From assembly GCA_027313705.1 (NCBI GenBank), contig DAHVDE010000118.1:124001-188000 (forward strand): DNA of 64,000 bases, read 5' to 3'. Each line of letters begins with the position of its first letter. Position 1 is the first letter of the stretch. Positions 1 through 7,718 of this stretch are shown in pieces. This stretch comes from Actinomycetota bacterium (GTDB lineage Bacteria; Actinomycetota; Actinomycetes; Streptosporangiales; Streptosporangiaceae). Below the pieces are notes generated by a model that did no database searches, was not told the origin of the DNA, and was given only the letters and a program-made list of their open reading frames with translations. The position numbers were made by a program, and so were the translations under genes.

Positions 1-1070
1 TCGCGGCCGCGCGGGCTTTCCTTCGCCTGGCCGGAGCGGTTGATCATCGAGTACAAGGTCTCGAACGCGGTGGCACCGAGATCTTGGATGGACTGGCGGA
101 CGCTGGTGAGCTGCGGACGCAGGTGCCTGGCTACCGGCATGTCGTCGAATCCGGTCACGGCCACGTCGCCTGGCACCGAGATGCCGTGCGCGGCCAGGGC
201 GTGCAGCACCCCGATCGCCGACTGGTCGTTCGCGCAGACGATTGCCCTGGGCAGCCGGACACCGCCGGCGATCAGCCGTTCGATGGCCTGAGCGCCGCCC
301 GCGGCCTGATAACCGCCGCGCCAGTCGTCGCCTGCCAGCAGCGTGACCCCGGCAGCGGCCGCTTCGCTGGCCAGCGCACGGCCTCTGGTCAGGCTGTCGG
401 GACTGCCCTCGTGACCGGCAAGGAACGCGAACGTGGCGTAACCATGGTCGTGGATCAGGTGCCTGGCCAGCGCCCGCATCCCGCCCTCGTTGTCGCCGTG
501 CACGTTGACCGTGCTGCTTGTCGGCTCACCGGCCAAGGTGACCACGGGAACCTGACGTGACAGCCGCTCTAGCTCGGCCGGCGACAGCACGCGATCGTGC
601 AGGATCAGGCCGTCGCTCTTGCGTGCCAGCGCGAGCACACGCCGGCCAGCGTCAGGCTCATCCAAACCGACGGACCGGATCAGCAGGTCGAAGCCGTGGC
701 GCTGAGCCACGATCTCCATCCCCCTGTTGATCATGTCGGGGAACTGCAGGTTCTCGTCCTCGTCGGCGAACATGCTGCTGTCATGCCAGCGTGGCCGACG
801 GACGATCACGCCGACGACCTCCTTCAGCCGGACGCTGAGCGCCCGTGCCGCGCCGTCGGGCGCGAACCCGAGCTCGGCCACGGCGCGAAGGACCCGGTCC
901 CTGGTCTCCTGGCGGGGATTCTGCTGCCCGTTGAGCACGCGGGATACCGAGGCAATGGACACCCCGGCCACCCGCGCGACATCGTAAATCGTCGGTGCCT
1001 GATCCCCGTGACCGCCGGCCGACGCGGCACCAGGTGCCTGGTACTCAAGCGCGGGATCGTCGAAGCTCAC
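1..1070 (-). CDS. LacI/GalR family transcriptional regulator (3' end cut by window edge)
   Basis: DNA-binding repressor of a carbohydrate operon by family. Read from a GTG at 1070, preceded by GGAGGA. After about 26 variable residues a LacI helix-turn-helix follows (TIYDVARVAGVS, then SVSRVLNG hinge-helix context), then a periplasmic-binding-protein-like effector domain with typical motifs (GDNEGG, FAFLAGH, VTGFDDMPVARH). The reading frame is still open at base 1, so the C-terminus lies outside the window. Two consensus LacI-type operators lie just upstream of its start, which suggests autoregulation. The sugar effector cannot be deduced. The GH65 phosphorylase at 2941-5418 is the only sugar enzyme nearby, and a regulatory link to it is inference only. 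Confidence 0.9.
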   Translation of the reverse strand, partial: MSFDDPALEYQAPGAASAGGHGDQAPTIYDVARVAGVSIASVSRVLNGQQNPRQETRDRVLRAVAELGFAPDGAARALSVRLKEVVGVIVRRPRWHDSSMFADEDENLQFPDMINRGMEIVAQRHGFDLLIRSVGLDEPDAGRRVLALARKSDGLILHDRVLSPAELERLSRQVPVVTLAGEPTSSTVNVHGDNEGGMRALARHLIHDHGYATFAFLAGHEGSPDSLTRGRALASEAAAAGVTLLAGDDWRGGYQAAGGAQAIERLIAGGVRLPRAIVCANDQSAIGVLHALAAHGISVPGDVAVTGFDDMPVARHLRPQLTSVRQSIQDLGATAFETLYSMINRSGQAKESPRGR

Positions 1071-1113
1071 TCGTCCTCCGGACGGCCGGGTCAACCATGG
1101 GGGTGACGCCTGC

Positions 1114-1205
1114 GGGAAGCGCTTACCGCTGTCAGGACCATGACCTGCGCTGATCTCTCAGCGCCCGGGGTTTCACGGTGCTCTTAGCTCGGAAAGCGCT
1201 TACCG
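1114..1205. promoter_or_regulatory. Pair of LacI-type operators upstream of the lacI-family gene
   Basis: Two near-identical sites with the LacI/GalR core AAGCGCTT: GGGAAGCGCTTACCG at 1114-1128 and GGAAAGCGCTTACCG at 1191-1205. Centre-to-centre distance is 77 bp, about seven helical turns, which would suit DNA looping by a tetrameric or bridged repressor. They sit 44 and 121 bp upstream of the repressor start. Confidence 0.75.
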
Positions 1206-1693
1206 AAGCGGTTGCGAGCAGCGTAGGACGGACCACACAAGGTCACAAGAACAAGGAAGAACCGTTACACTACCGTGACATCGACGCTAATTTTGTGTTG
1301 CAGTCCCGCACTTCCGGCCCGGCGGCGCACCGACCGGTGCGTGGCGTAGCGCCGGATCAGCCAGTGCCGGCCACCAGGCAGATACATGACACGGCGGGCA
1401 TCTTTCGCCCCTGTACGGAATACCTGCCAAAGCGGCGAAGATTTCGAGTATATTGCCTGCTCCGGAAGGGAAAAGAGAGAGGAAAGCCGTACAGAGTTAG
1501 CGTAAAATCATAACCCTGTACGGCTTTCCTGCATTTAAGGCGCCAGCGCCGTAACCGGAACTGGCAGATTGCAATGGGGAAGAGGCGCGGCGGACTCGCA
1601 GGACTCCCTGACTCGCCTCAGCCACTCCCCGCCAGCCCGAGCACCGACGCGCGGTGTCCGCCAACGGCAGTCAGGCTGTTATTTCGTGCCCGG
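1206..1693. other. Intergenic region, no convincing gene
   Basis: An open frame of about 110 codons exists on the plus strand from 1178, but it lacks a ribosome binding site, begins inside the operator and shows no recognisable protein features, so I do not call it. The stretch is less GC-rich than its surroundings and holds the inverted repeat at 1480-1530. Confidence 0.5.
1480..1530. repeat. Perfect 15-bp inverted repeat (strong hairpin)
   Basis: AGGAAAGCCGTACAG at 1480-1494 is exactly complementary to 1516-1530. After one mismatch, GTTA (1496-1499) can pair with TAAC (1511-1514), leaving an AT-rich loop. No gene runs into it from either side at close range, so a simple terminator is not obvious. 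A structured RNA, a recombination site or a protein-binding dyad are alternatives. Confidence 0.7.
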
Positions 1694-1709
1694 CTATTTC
1701 GTGCCCGGC
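1680..1709. repeat. Exact 15-bp tandem duplication at a gene end
   Basis: TATTTCGTGCCCGGC occurs twice head to tail (1680-1694, 1695-1709). It covers the 3' end of the minus-strand gene 1694-2068. Each copy ends the frame with a stop, so the duplication leaves PGTK-stop followed by PGTK-stop. It looks like replication slippage. Confidence 0.85.
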
Positions 1710-2068
1710 TTGCGTGCCTGTGACGTGGATGATCGCGCCGCGCCCGCCGGCTTCTTGCCGTCCGCCGCCCCGTTCATGTGCTGCTCGAGCGCCTTCATGA
1801 GGCGCGGTGCCAGCTGCTCGGCCAGAGCTGGTGCCAGCGCCGACGCCAGTTCGCCGGCAAACATCTCGGCGATGAGCATCTTTTCGAGCAAGTCGGTGCG
1901 TGAGGCACCGCGCATGCCGCCGAATGCGGAGTCGAAGAAGGCGGCTTTCGCCATTCCGCGCACCGCAGGCTCCGACGCTCCGGACTCACTGAGTATTTCG
2001 TGAATCAATTCATCTATTACTGACTCGACCTGACCCTCGGTTGTTTCCTTGGATGACTCGGTCGCCAT
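1694..2068 (-). CDS. Small hypothetical protein, alanine-rich, basic C-terminus
   Basis: I do not recognise a family. The chosen ATG at 2068 (MATESSKET) has GGTGGGGG at the right distance; the frame is open upstream to 2125 without a better signal. The 124 residues are predicted mostly helical and amphipathic (IDELIHEILSESG, LLEKMLIAEMFAGEL, LAPALAEQLAPRLMKALEQH), followed by a disordered lysine/arginine tail ending RKPGTK. There is no signal peptide or membrane segment. A small DNA- or partner-binding helical protein is possible, but function is unknown. The stop codon lies within the tandem duplication at 1680-1709. Confidence 0.6.
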   Translation of the reverse strand: MATESSKETTEGQVESVIDELIHEILSESGASEPAVRGMAKAAFFDSAFGGMRGASRTDLLEKMLIAEMFAGELASALAPALAEQLAPRLMKALEQHMNGAADGKKPAGAARSSTSQARKPGTK

Positions 2069-2224
2069 GTTCCCCCACCTTCGCCTGCTGTCGCTGCTTG
2101 GCGGCCTGCCCTGCCGAGCAGGCATTGCCTAACCTCGGCAGGGCGGGCCAGATCGTGCCGCAGGTGCGAGCCTGGCAGGCACCTGCTCGATGGAAAGGAC
2201 TAACCGTTTATCCCGGCTCGGCTG

Positions 2225-2491
2225 TTAGCGTCCCGCGAAGGCCGCGAAAATGAGCGGGTTCTCGATGACGCCCTGGTGCTCCTCACCGCGACGCCGCATC
2301 AGCGCCGCGAGGAGCAGCGGATGCTCGATGCCGCGGTCGCCGCGGTCCCGCTTGCGCCGCATGAGCGCCGCCAGGAGCAGCGGATTCTCGATCACCGGGC
2401 GGTCACCGTCATCCCCGCGACCCATGAACCAGGAGATGAGCTCTTCCTCCGCCATCTCGGTCATCGGGCTCTGCTCTGCCGTTGATGTCAT
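2225..2491 (-). CDS. Small protein with three 21-residue repeats
   Basis: An 88-residue protein from an ATG at 2491 with an AAGGGGG ribosome site. After an acidic N-terminus (EEELISWFMGRGDDG), three repeats with an exact 21-residue period begin at residues 34, 55 and 76. Each has the core I-E-[NH]-P-L-[LI]-[LF]-A-A-[LF], and the first two continue with MRR and a charged, Gly-containing linker. The hydrophobic cores alternate with arginine-rich linkers, as in short amphipathic binding motifs or amyloid-like signalling motifs, but I know of no named family. The neighbouring small genes (1694-2068, 2701-2934) are equally uncharacterised. Confidence 0.65.
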   Translation of the reverse strand: MTSTAEQSPMTEMAEEELISWFMGRGDDGDRPVIENPLLLAALMRRKRDRGDRGIEHPLLLAALMRRRGEEHQGVIENPLIFAAFAGR

Positions 2492-2700
2492 TAATCCCCC
2501 TTCACCCGTAGTCCTGCATAGGCACATCCGGACACCAGGCCGCCGCGAAGCCACCTCGGCCGCTCTGCTGACCTCCGGCTATATCCCCTGGCCCGACCTG
2601 TCGAGCCTCATCCCCAGCGGGTGACGCTCTGCTCAGGGATGCAGACCTTGGCCTGCCTTGACCAAAGCCTCCGTATGCGGCGGCGTGGCGGGGGCACATC

Positions 2701-2934
2701 TTGACCATGAGCCATTCAGGGGAACGACATGGCGGGTCGGCCGACGGTAGCCTCGAGCGGCGAATCGGCGCGCTCGAAGACCGCCTCGACACCTTGATCG
2801 ACGCCGTGGACACGCTGGCACGCGGCCTGGAAGACGGGCCGCTGGCCGAGCCGCCTGCCCACCCGGACGAGGCGGCGCGGCGCTCACGTGAGTTGCTGCT
2901 GCTAGCCAAGCGTCGCAGCGCCGGGCCTGACTGA
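2701..2934 (+). CDS. Small coiled-coil hypothetical protein
   Basis: A 77-residue product, with an ATG at 2701 or two codons later at 2707. A purine/G-rich stretch (GGCGGGGG) lies about ten bases upstream. The centre (LERRIGALEDRLDTLIDAVDTLA) has a clean heptad pattern and is predicted to form a coiled coil; the end is basic (SRELLLLAKRRSAG). No signal peptide is seen. It converges on the GH65 gene with only six bases between the stop codons. Function is unknown. Confidence 0.5.
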   Translation: MTMSHSGERHGGSADGSLERRIGALEDRLDTLIDAVDTLARGLEDGPLAEPPAHPDEAARRSRELLLLAKRRSAGPD

Positions 2935-2940
2935 GCCGAG

Positions 2941-5418
2941 CTAGCCTCGGGAAAGCCGCACGCTGAAGGTAGCGCCAGGCTCAAGCTCGGCAAGCCTATT
3001 CTGATAACCGATGGTGATCGGCGGAGCGGCCGATGGCGGCACCGTGACCTCGAGCCAGTTCCCGGAAATGCGGATCTTGATGCCCCAGTGGCCGCGGTAA
3101 CGGATGGTCAGGCTGAGGCCGGGTGCCTGCGGCGGCAGGCAGGGGTTGAGCCATAGCACGCCGGCGCGGGCCTCGATTCCGGTGTAGCCGCAGGCCACCA
3201 GGTTGACGGTGCCTGCCATGGCGCCGAGGTGAATGCCCTCGGCAGTTGTGCCGCCCTGGATGTCGGCCACGTCGCTGGCGAGCGCCTGGGTGAACAGCTC
3301 CCACGAGCCAGGCCGGTTAGCCCTGGCCAGCACCCACGAGTGCACGACCCGGCTGAGGGTCGATCCGTGCGAGGTTCTGCGCAGGTAGTAATCGATGGTG
3401 CGGGGAATGAGTGCCGCCTTCCACGAGTAGCCGAGCCTGGCAAGCAACCCGCAGAGTTCCTCCGCCGACAGCAAGTAGAAGAGCATCAGCACATCTGCCT
3501 GTTTGGATGCTTTGTACTGGTTTGTACTATCAGATTCGGCTTCCAGTATCCGGTCAAGCCGCTGGATGTCGCCGTACCTGTCCAGGTAACCGTCCCAGTC
3601 GAGTTCCGCCAGCCGCTCATAGCCTTCGAACTGGCTGATGACCCCGTCCTCGTGGAACGGCACGAACATGCGCCTGCTGACGTCTTCCCAGCGGGCAATC
3701 TCCGCCGGGCCGAGGTCGAGCTCCCTGCTGAGCGCGGCCCGGTTCTGCTCAGGCAGCCTGCCGAGCAGTTCCATGGCGTGGCAGAGCACCCATACGGCCA
3801 TGACATTGGTGTAGGCGTTGTTGGCCAGTCCGGGCATGGCCAGCCACGGGTAGCCGTCGTGGTATTCGTCGGGGCCCATGACTCCCTCGATCACGTAACG
3901 GCCCCGTGCCTCGTCGTAGCGGGCGATGCTGGCCCAGAACCTCGCGATCTCCAGAAGCATCTCGGCTCCGTAACCGCACATGAAGTCAAGGTCGCCGGTG
4001 AACTCGTAGTAGGTCCACAGGTCATAGGCGATGGCCGCGTTGACATGGCGCTGCCGTGTTGAGTAGTCAGGACGCCAGCGGCCCGAGCGCGGATTCAGGT
4101 GGACGGTCTGGCTTTCCTCGCGGCCATCTGACCCGCTTTGCCAGGGGAACATCGCGCCCTTGCAGCCGCAGTCGCGCGCGGCGCGGCGGGCTTCAGGGAG
4201 CCTGCGGTACCGGTAGCGGAGCAGCGAGCGGGTGAGTTCGGGGATGGTGAAGGACAGGTAAGGGACGGCAAACAGGCCGTCCCAGAACACATGTCCCCGA
4301 TAGGCCTCGCCGTGCAGTCCGCGCGCCGGTATTCCGACATCCATGTCGACCGTGTTGTCGGAAATTGTCTGCATGAGGTGGAAAACGTGCAGGTTGAGGA
4401 TGAAGCTTGCCTGCTCTTCTCCTGCCAGGTCCAGGTGGAGCCGGTTCCACAGGTTGTCCATGTGCACCACGTGCGCATGCAGCAGGCCGGGGAAGTCTTC
4501 CGCCCTGGTGAGCGCGCGCCGTGCTTCCATGCCAGGTTCGGAAATCGCCGGATCGCGCGAGGTGTAGATACTGACCGTCTTCTCGATCAGCAGCGGCAGG
4601 GACTGCCGTGCCAGGACCTGGATTACCTGGGAGATCTGCCAGCCTGACCGCTCCACCCGCCGGATATCAGCCTGATGGTCCCCGGTGCGGACCTCGGTGC
4701 GCGCAGCCAGCGCGATGTGGATCCGCGACTGCGTCGTCCTGGTGCGCAGCCCGATCGTCTTGCCGTCGACCTCCTCGAGTTCCGGCGCCTCCAGGTGCTG
4801 GCTCGCCAGTTCCCGGTACCTGGCGATGCCGGTGTTGGCGACCCCGCCGTCCAGGCCGGAGCGGATCTCCACCCGGCCCGACCAGTCCTCGGGAATGATC
4901 GTGGTCTCCATGGCCGCCAGGTGCGGATTGTCCATGCTCGCCAGGCGCCGCTGGACCAGGCGGGTGTGCCTGCCATGCTGATCCCGGAATCGCAGCGAGC
5001 GGGTGAGCACTCCCTGCCGCAAGTCGAGGTCTTGCTCGTACTCAAGCAGGTCGGCGGCGTCCGCGCGGAACCACGGGCCGCCTTCGACGCGAAAGGTGAG
5101 CGGCAGCCAGTTCGGGATGTTCACCAGGCTTTCGCTCTCCACCAGCTTGCCCGCGATACGGGTAGTCAGGCGGTTGAACACCCCGTTGATGTAGGTGCCA
5201 GGGTAGTGGATCGCGCCTGCGCTGGCCTCGGGCGCGGCACCCCTGGTGGCGAAGTAGCCGTTTCCTGTGGTGCACAGCGTCTCGCGCATTCGCTCCTCGG
5301 CCGGAGCAAATCCCGAGTACACCAGGTGCCAGGTCCCCCGGCGGGCGACCGCCGGATGAATGTCCACCGCACGCAGCAATCCAGGGGCACTCGCGGCTGG
5401 AGTACCCGTATCCGCCAT
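2941..5418 (-). CDS. Glycoside hydrolase family 65 phosphorylase (trehalose/kojibiose/maltose type)
   Basis: An 825-residue cytosolic enzyme of family GH65, which cleaves alpha-glucosides by inverting phosphorolysis to give beta-glucose 1-phosphate. The N-terminal beta-sandwich holds the usual NGYFATRG and YPGTYINGVFN motifs. The (alpha/alpha)6 barrel carries the general acid Glu near residue 518 in GPDEYH, the KQADVL substrate motif and the phosphate-loop region (HGSTLS, residues about 690). A beta-sandwich C-terminus follows. The ATG at 5418 has a GGGGGG ribosome site. No fused beta-phosphoglucomutase domain or adjacent pgmB is present. The preferred disaccharide cannot be deduced from sequence alone. 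Confidence 0.9.
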   Translation of the reverse strand: MADTGTPAASAPGLLRAVDIHPAVARRGTWHLVYSGFAPAEERMRETLCTTGNGYFATRGAAPEASAGAIHYPGTYINGVFNRLTTRIAGKLVESESLVNIPNWLPLTFRVEGGPWFRADAADLLEYEQDLDLRQGVLTRSLRFRDQHGRHTRLVQRRLASMDNPHLAAMETTIIPEDWSGRVEIRSGLDGGVANTGIARYRELASQHLEAPELEEVDGKTIGLRTRTTQSRIHIALAARTEVRTGDHQADIRRVERSGWQISQVIQVLARQSLPLLIEKTVSIYTSRDPAISEPGMEARRALTRAEDFPGLLHAHVVHMDNLWNRLHLDLAGEEQASFILNLHVFHLMQTISDNTVDMDVGIPARGLHGEAYRGHVFWDGLFAVPYLSFTIPELTRSLLRYRYRRLPEARRAARDCGCKGAMFPWQSGSDGREESQTVHLNPRSGRWRPDYSTRQRHVNAAIAYDLWTYYEFTGDLDFMCGYGAEMLLEIARFWASIARYDEARGRYVIEGVMGPDEYHDGYPWLAMPGLANNAYTNVMAVWVLCHAMELLGRLPEQNRAALSRELDLGPAEIARWEDVSRRMFVPFHEDGVISQFEGYERLAELDWDGYLDRYGDIQRLDRILEAESDSTNQYKASKQADVLMLFYLLSAEELCGLLARLGYSWKAALIPRTIDYYLRRTSHGSTLSRVVHSWVLARANRPGSWELFTQALASDVADIQGGTTAEGIHLGAMAGTVNLVACGYTGIEARAGVLWLNPCLPPQAPGLSLTIRYRGHWGIKIRISGNWLEVTVPPSAAPPITIGYQNRLAELEPGATFSVRLSRG

Positions 5419-5529
5419 GGCATCCCCCCGGTCCAGGCCAGTACGCGCTCTCCCCTATCCTGCCCAGGCACGTCTTCGGTGACCCGCGAGGCACCGGGCA
5501 CGCCGCGAAGGGAGCCACGGCTGACCTCG

Positions 5530-6504
5530 TTAGCCGCTGATCGTGACGACCCTGGCCGTGGCCACCTCGGCGTCCTGAAACTGCCAGTCAAATTTCGCCT
5601 GGCCGGCTTCACCAGGCACGGGCAGGCGCATCGCGAAGGTGACCGATCCGCGGGCCGGTATCTGCCGGACGGCACCGCAGTTCAGGTAGTAGCGCCTGGT
5701 CACGTACGAGTTCCTGCCCGCATGCGAGAACACCCCGAGGTACTCGGTGTAGGAAGGGCAAGGCATCAGCCGCACCGGCGCGCTGCCCTGATTGCTCACA
5801 GTCACCGTGTATCCGACGGTGGCACCGGCACGCAGGCGGACGGGCAGTGCCGCGGTCACGGTGAGCACATTCAGTGCAGACCTGCTGCCAGGAGCCGGGG
5901 CGGGTTCCGCCGCGAACTGGCCGACCGCGAGGCCGCACACGAGGTTAAGCGCGCTCGGAAACCGCACCAGGACTCGCCCGCCGCGGACGGCGAAGAAGAG
6001 CTCGCGGTAGAGCGCCTTGCCTCCCGAGGTGATCGCGGCGCAGCCGTCGGCGTAGGCCAGCGTAAGCAAGCCGCTCTCGCCTGGCCGCAAGTTGGCCGGA
6101 CCGGTTCCGCCAAGTCCGGTCACGTGCCTGGCGGCACCGGCCAGTGTCGCGGTCCCGCCGCCGGGTAGCGGCCCGGTCACAGCCGCTGGCCACCCGGCCA
6201 GCGTGCACGGGCGGTCGCTGTGATTGGTCAGCACGACCTCGGTAAACATCGTGCCCGCGGCCGGCCCGCCGCGGCCCGGCCGGCCGGATAGCTGCCTGGC
6301 CAGGCAGCGCGGATAGGCGGGCCGCACCGCCGGCGAAGGCGGTACGTACGCAGGCGCCTTGCGGTTAAGCCACGGCACGACGCCAGCACGGTGCGCTGCC
6401 CCCGCCGCCGCCGGCGCGCAGCCGGCCGCCACCAGCGCGGTCACGATCAGGGCGGCCGGTATTCTCTTCACGTCTCGCATGCCAGTTATGACTCGCCTGG
6501 TCAT
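5530..6504 (-). CDS. Secreted lipoprotein with DUF4232-like domain
   Basis: A membrane-anchored extracytoplasmic protein of unknown role. The start is either ATG 6504 or ATG 6480; both precede a lipoprotein signal (KRIPAALIVTALVAAGC) whose lipobox VAAGC gives the lipidated cysteine. The body matches the actinobacterial DUF4232 pattern (TNHSDRPCTLAGWPAAVTG near the start of the domain; LANLRPGESGLLTLAYADGC-like segment later) and ends with a second Ig-like beta domain (GATVGYTVTVSNQGSAPVRL). It is the last gene on the mycofactocin strand, 41 bp after mftD, so it may be cotranscribed, but it is not a known part of that pathway. Confidence 0.75.
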   Translation of the reverse strand: MTRRVITGMRDVKRIPAALIVTALVAAGCAPAAAGAAHRAGVVPWLNRKAPAYVPPSPAVRPAYPRCLARQLSGRPGRGGPAAGTMFTEVVLTNHSDRPCTLAGWPAAVTGPLPGGGTATLAGAARHVTGLGGTGPANLRPGESGLLTLAYADGCAAITSGGKALYRELFFAVRGGRVLVRFPSALNLVCGLAVGQFAAEPAPAPGSRSALNVLTVTAALPVRLRAGATVGYTVTVSNQGSAPVRLMPCPSYTEYLGVFSHAGRNSYVTRRYYLNCGAVRQIPARGSVTFAMRLPVPGEAGQAKFDWQFQDAEVATARVVTISG

Positions 6505-6545
6505 CGGCTGGTTGCAAGCGACTCGATCCGTGACCTCGCCGCCGG

Positions 6546-7718
6546 TCAGCCGCCGAGCGTGCGGGTGAAGCCGGCCGGAATCACCAGGTTGTCCGCATCT
6601 AGGTCGGCAAGCGAGGAGCAGCCGAGCCCGAGCAGCGCCGAGTCGATGCCGTTGCGCAGGATGTCGAGCACGTTCTCCACGCCCGCCTGGCCGTTCGCGG
6701 CCAGGCCCCACAGGTAAGCGCGTCCGATCAGCACCGCGCGGGCACCGAGCGCGACGGCCTTGACGACGTCATTTCCGCGCCTGATGCCGCCGTCGAGCAG
6801 CACCTCGACCTGGTCGCCGACGGCATGGGCGATGCCTGGCAGTACCCGGATCGTCGCTGGCGTGCCGTCCACGTTGTTGCCGCCGTGATTGGACACCGAG
6901 ATCGCCGTCACGCCCGCGTCGACCGCGCGCTTAGCGTCATCGACCCTGGTGATGCCCTTCAGCAGGAACGGCCCTGCCCACTGCTCGCGCATCCACGCGA
7001 CATCGTCCCAGGACGGCGGCGGCGTCCCCATCCACTGCCCGTAGGCGCCGAAGAAGCCGGGTGCCTGCTGGCCGTCGGGTGCCAGGTTGGGCACGGTCAG
7101 CTCGGGCAGGTGACCGGTCCGCAGGTAGCTGGCCAGCCACCTGGGCCGGCTGAGACCTTCTGGTGCCAGCCGCAGCAGTTCGCGCGGCGTCAGCTTCTCC
7201 GGGATATGCGGGCTGCCCCAGTCGCGGCCGTGCGAGAAGGACCAGTCAAGGGTGGCGATCACTCCGGCCGCTCCGGCCCGCCGTGCCCGCTCCAGTTGAG
7301 CCGCGATCTGCTCGCGGCCGCCGAGCCAGTACATCTGGAAGAAGGTCTGCGGGTTGGCGGCGATGACCTCTTCCATCGGCTTGCTGGCGAAGGAACTGAG
7401 GCCGATGGCCGTACCGCGAGCGGCCGCGGCCCGCGCGACGGCGACCTCGCCGTCGGGATGAACGGCCTGGACACCGGTCGGCGAGATGATCACGGGCAAC
7501 GCGATCTGCTGGCCGAGCACGGAAGTGGCGAGGTCACGGCGAGCGCAAAGGCCGGCCACGTGCGGCGCGAAGCCGATCTCGTCAAAGGCTGTCACATTGT
7601 CGCTGACAGTCAGGCCTTTTTCTGTGCCCGCCAAGAGGGCACCATAGACTGACTTTGGCAATCGCTTACGAGCACGGCGCTGCGCTTGCGCCACCGTTTC
7701 GAACCAGGCATTGCTCAT
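6546..7718 (-). CDS. mftD: Pre-mycofactocin synthase MftD (FMN-dependent, lactate-dehydrogenase-like)
   Basis: An FMN enzyme of the alpha-hydroxyacid dehydrogenase family. MftD oxidatively deaminates the AHDP intermediate to pre-mycofactocin, the redox-active alpha-keto amide. The 390-residue frame starts at ATG 7718 (MSNAWFETVAQAQRRARK), overlapping the mftF stop as ATGA, which fixes the start over the longer open frame. The FMN-barrel motifs are intact: LPVIISPTG, the substrate/FMN segment TLDWSFSHGRDWG, SNHGGNNVDGTPA with the catalytic His, and DGGIRRG...GARAVLIGR. Position inside an mft operon separates it from lactate 2-monooxygenase paralogues. Confidence 0.93.
   Translation of the reverse strand: MSNAWFETVAQAQRRARKRLPKSVYGALLAGTEKGLTVSDNVTAFDEIGFAPHVAGLCARRDLATSVLGQQIALPVIISPTGVQAVHPDGEVAVARAAAARGTAIGLSSFASKPMEEVIAANPQTFFQMYWLGGREQIAAQLERARRAGAAGVIATLDWSFSHGRDWGSPHIPEKLTPRELLRLAPEGLSRPRWLASYLRTGHLPELTVPNLAPDGQQAPGFFGAYGQWMGTPPPSWDDVAWMREQWAGPFLLKGITRVDDAKRAVDAGVTAISVSNHGGNNVDGTPATIRVLPGIAHAVGDQVEVLLDGGIRRGNDVVKAVALGARAVLIGRAYLWGLAANGQAGVENVLDILRNGIDSALLGLGCSSLADLDADNLVIPAGFTRTLGG

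Noticed and set aside
1178..1513. 111-codon plus-strand frame
   Set aside because: Begins inside a LacI operator, no ribosome site, runs through the inverted repeat, no protein-like features.
3229..6168. Long plus-strand frames opposite GH65 and the lipoprotein
   Set aside because: Antisense shadows produced by high third-position GC; the minus-strand genes carry clear family motifs.
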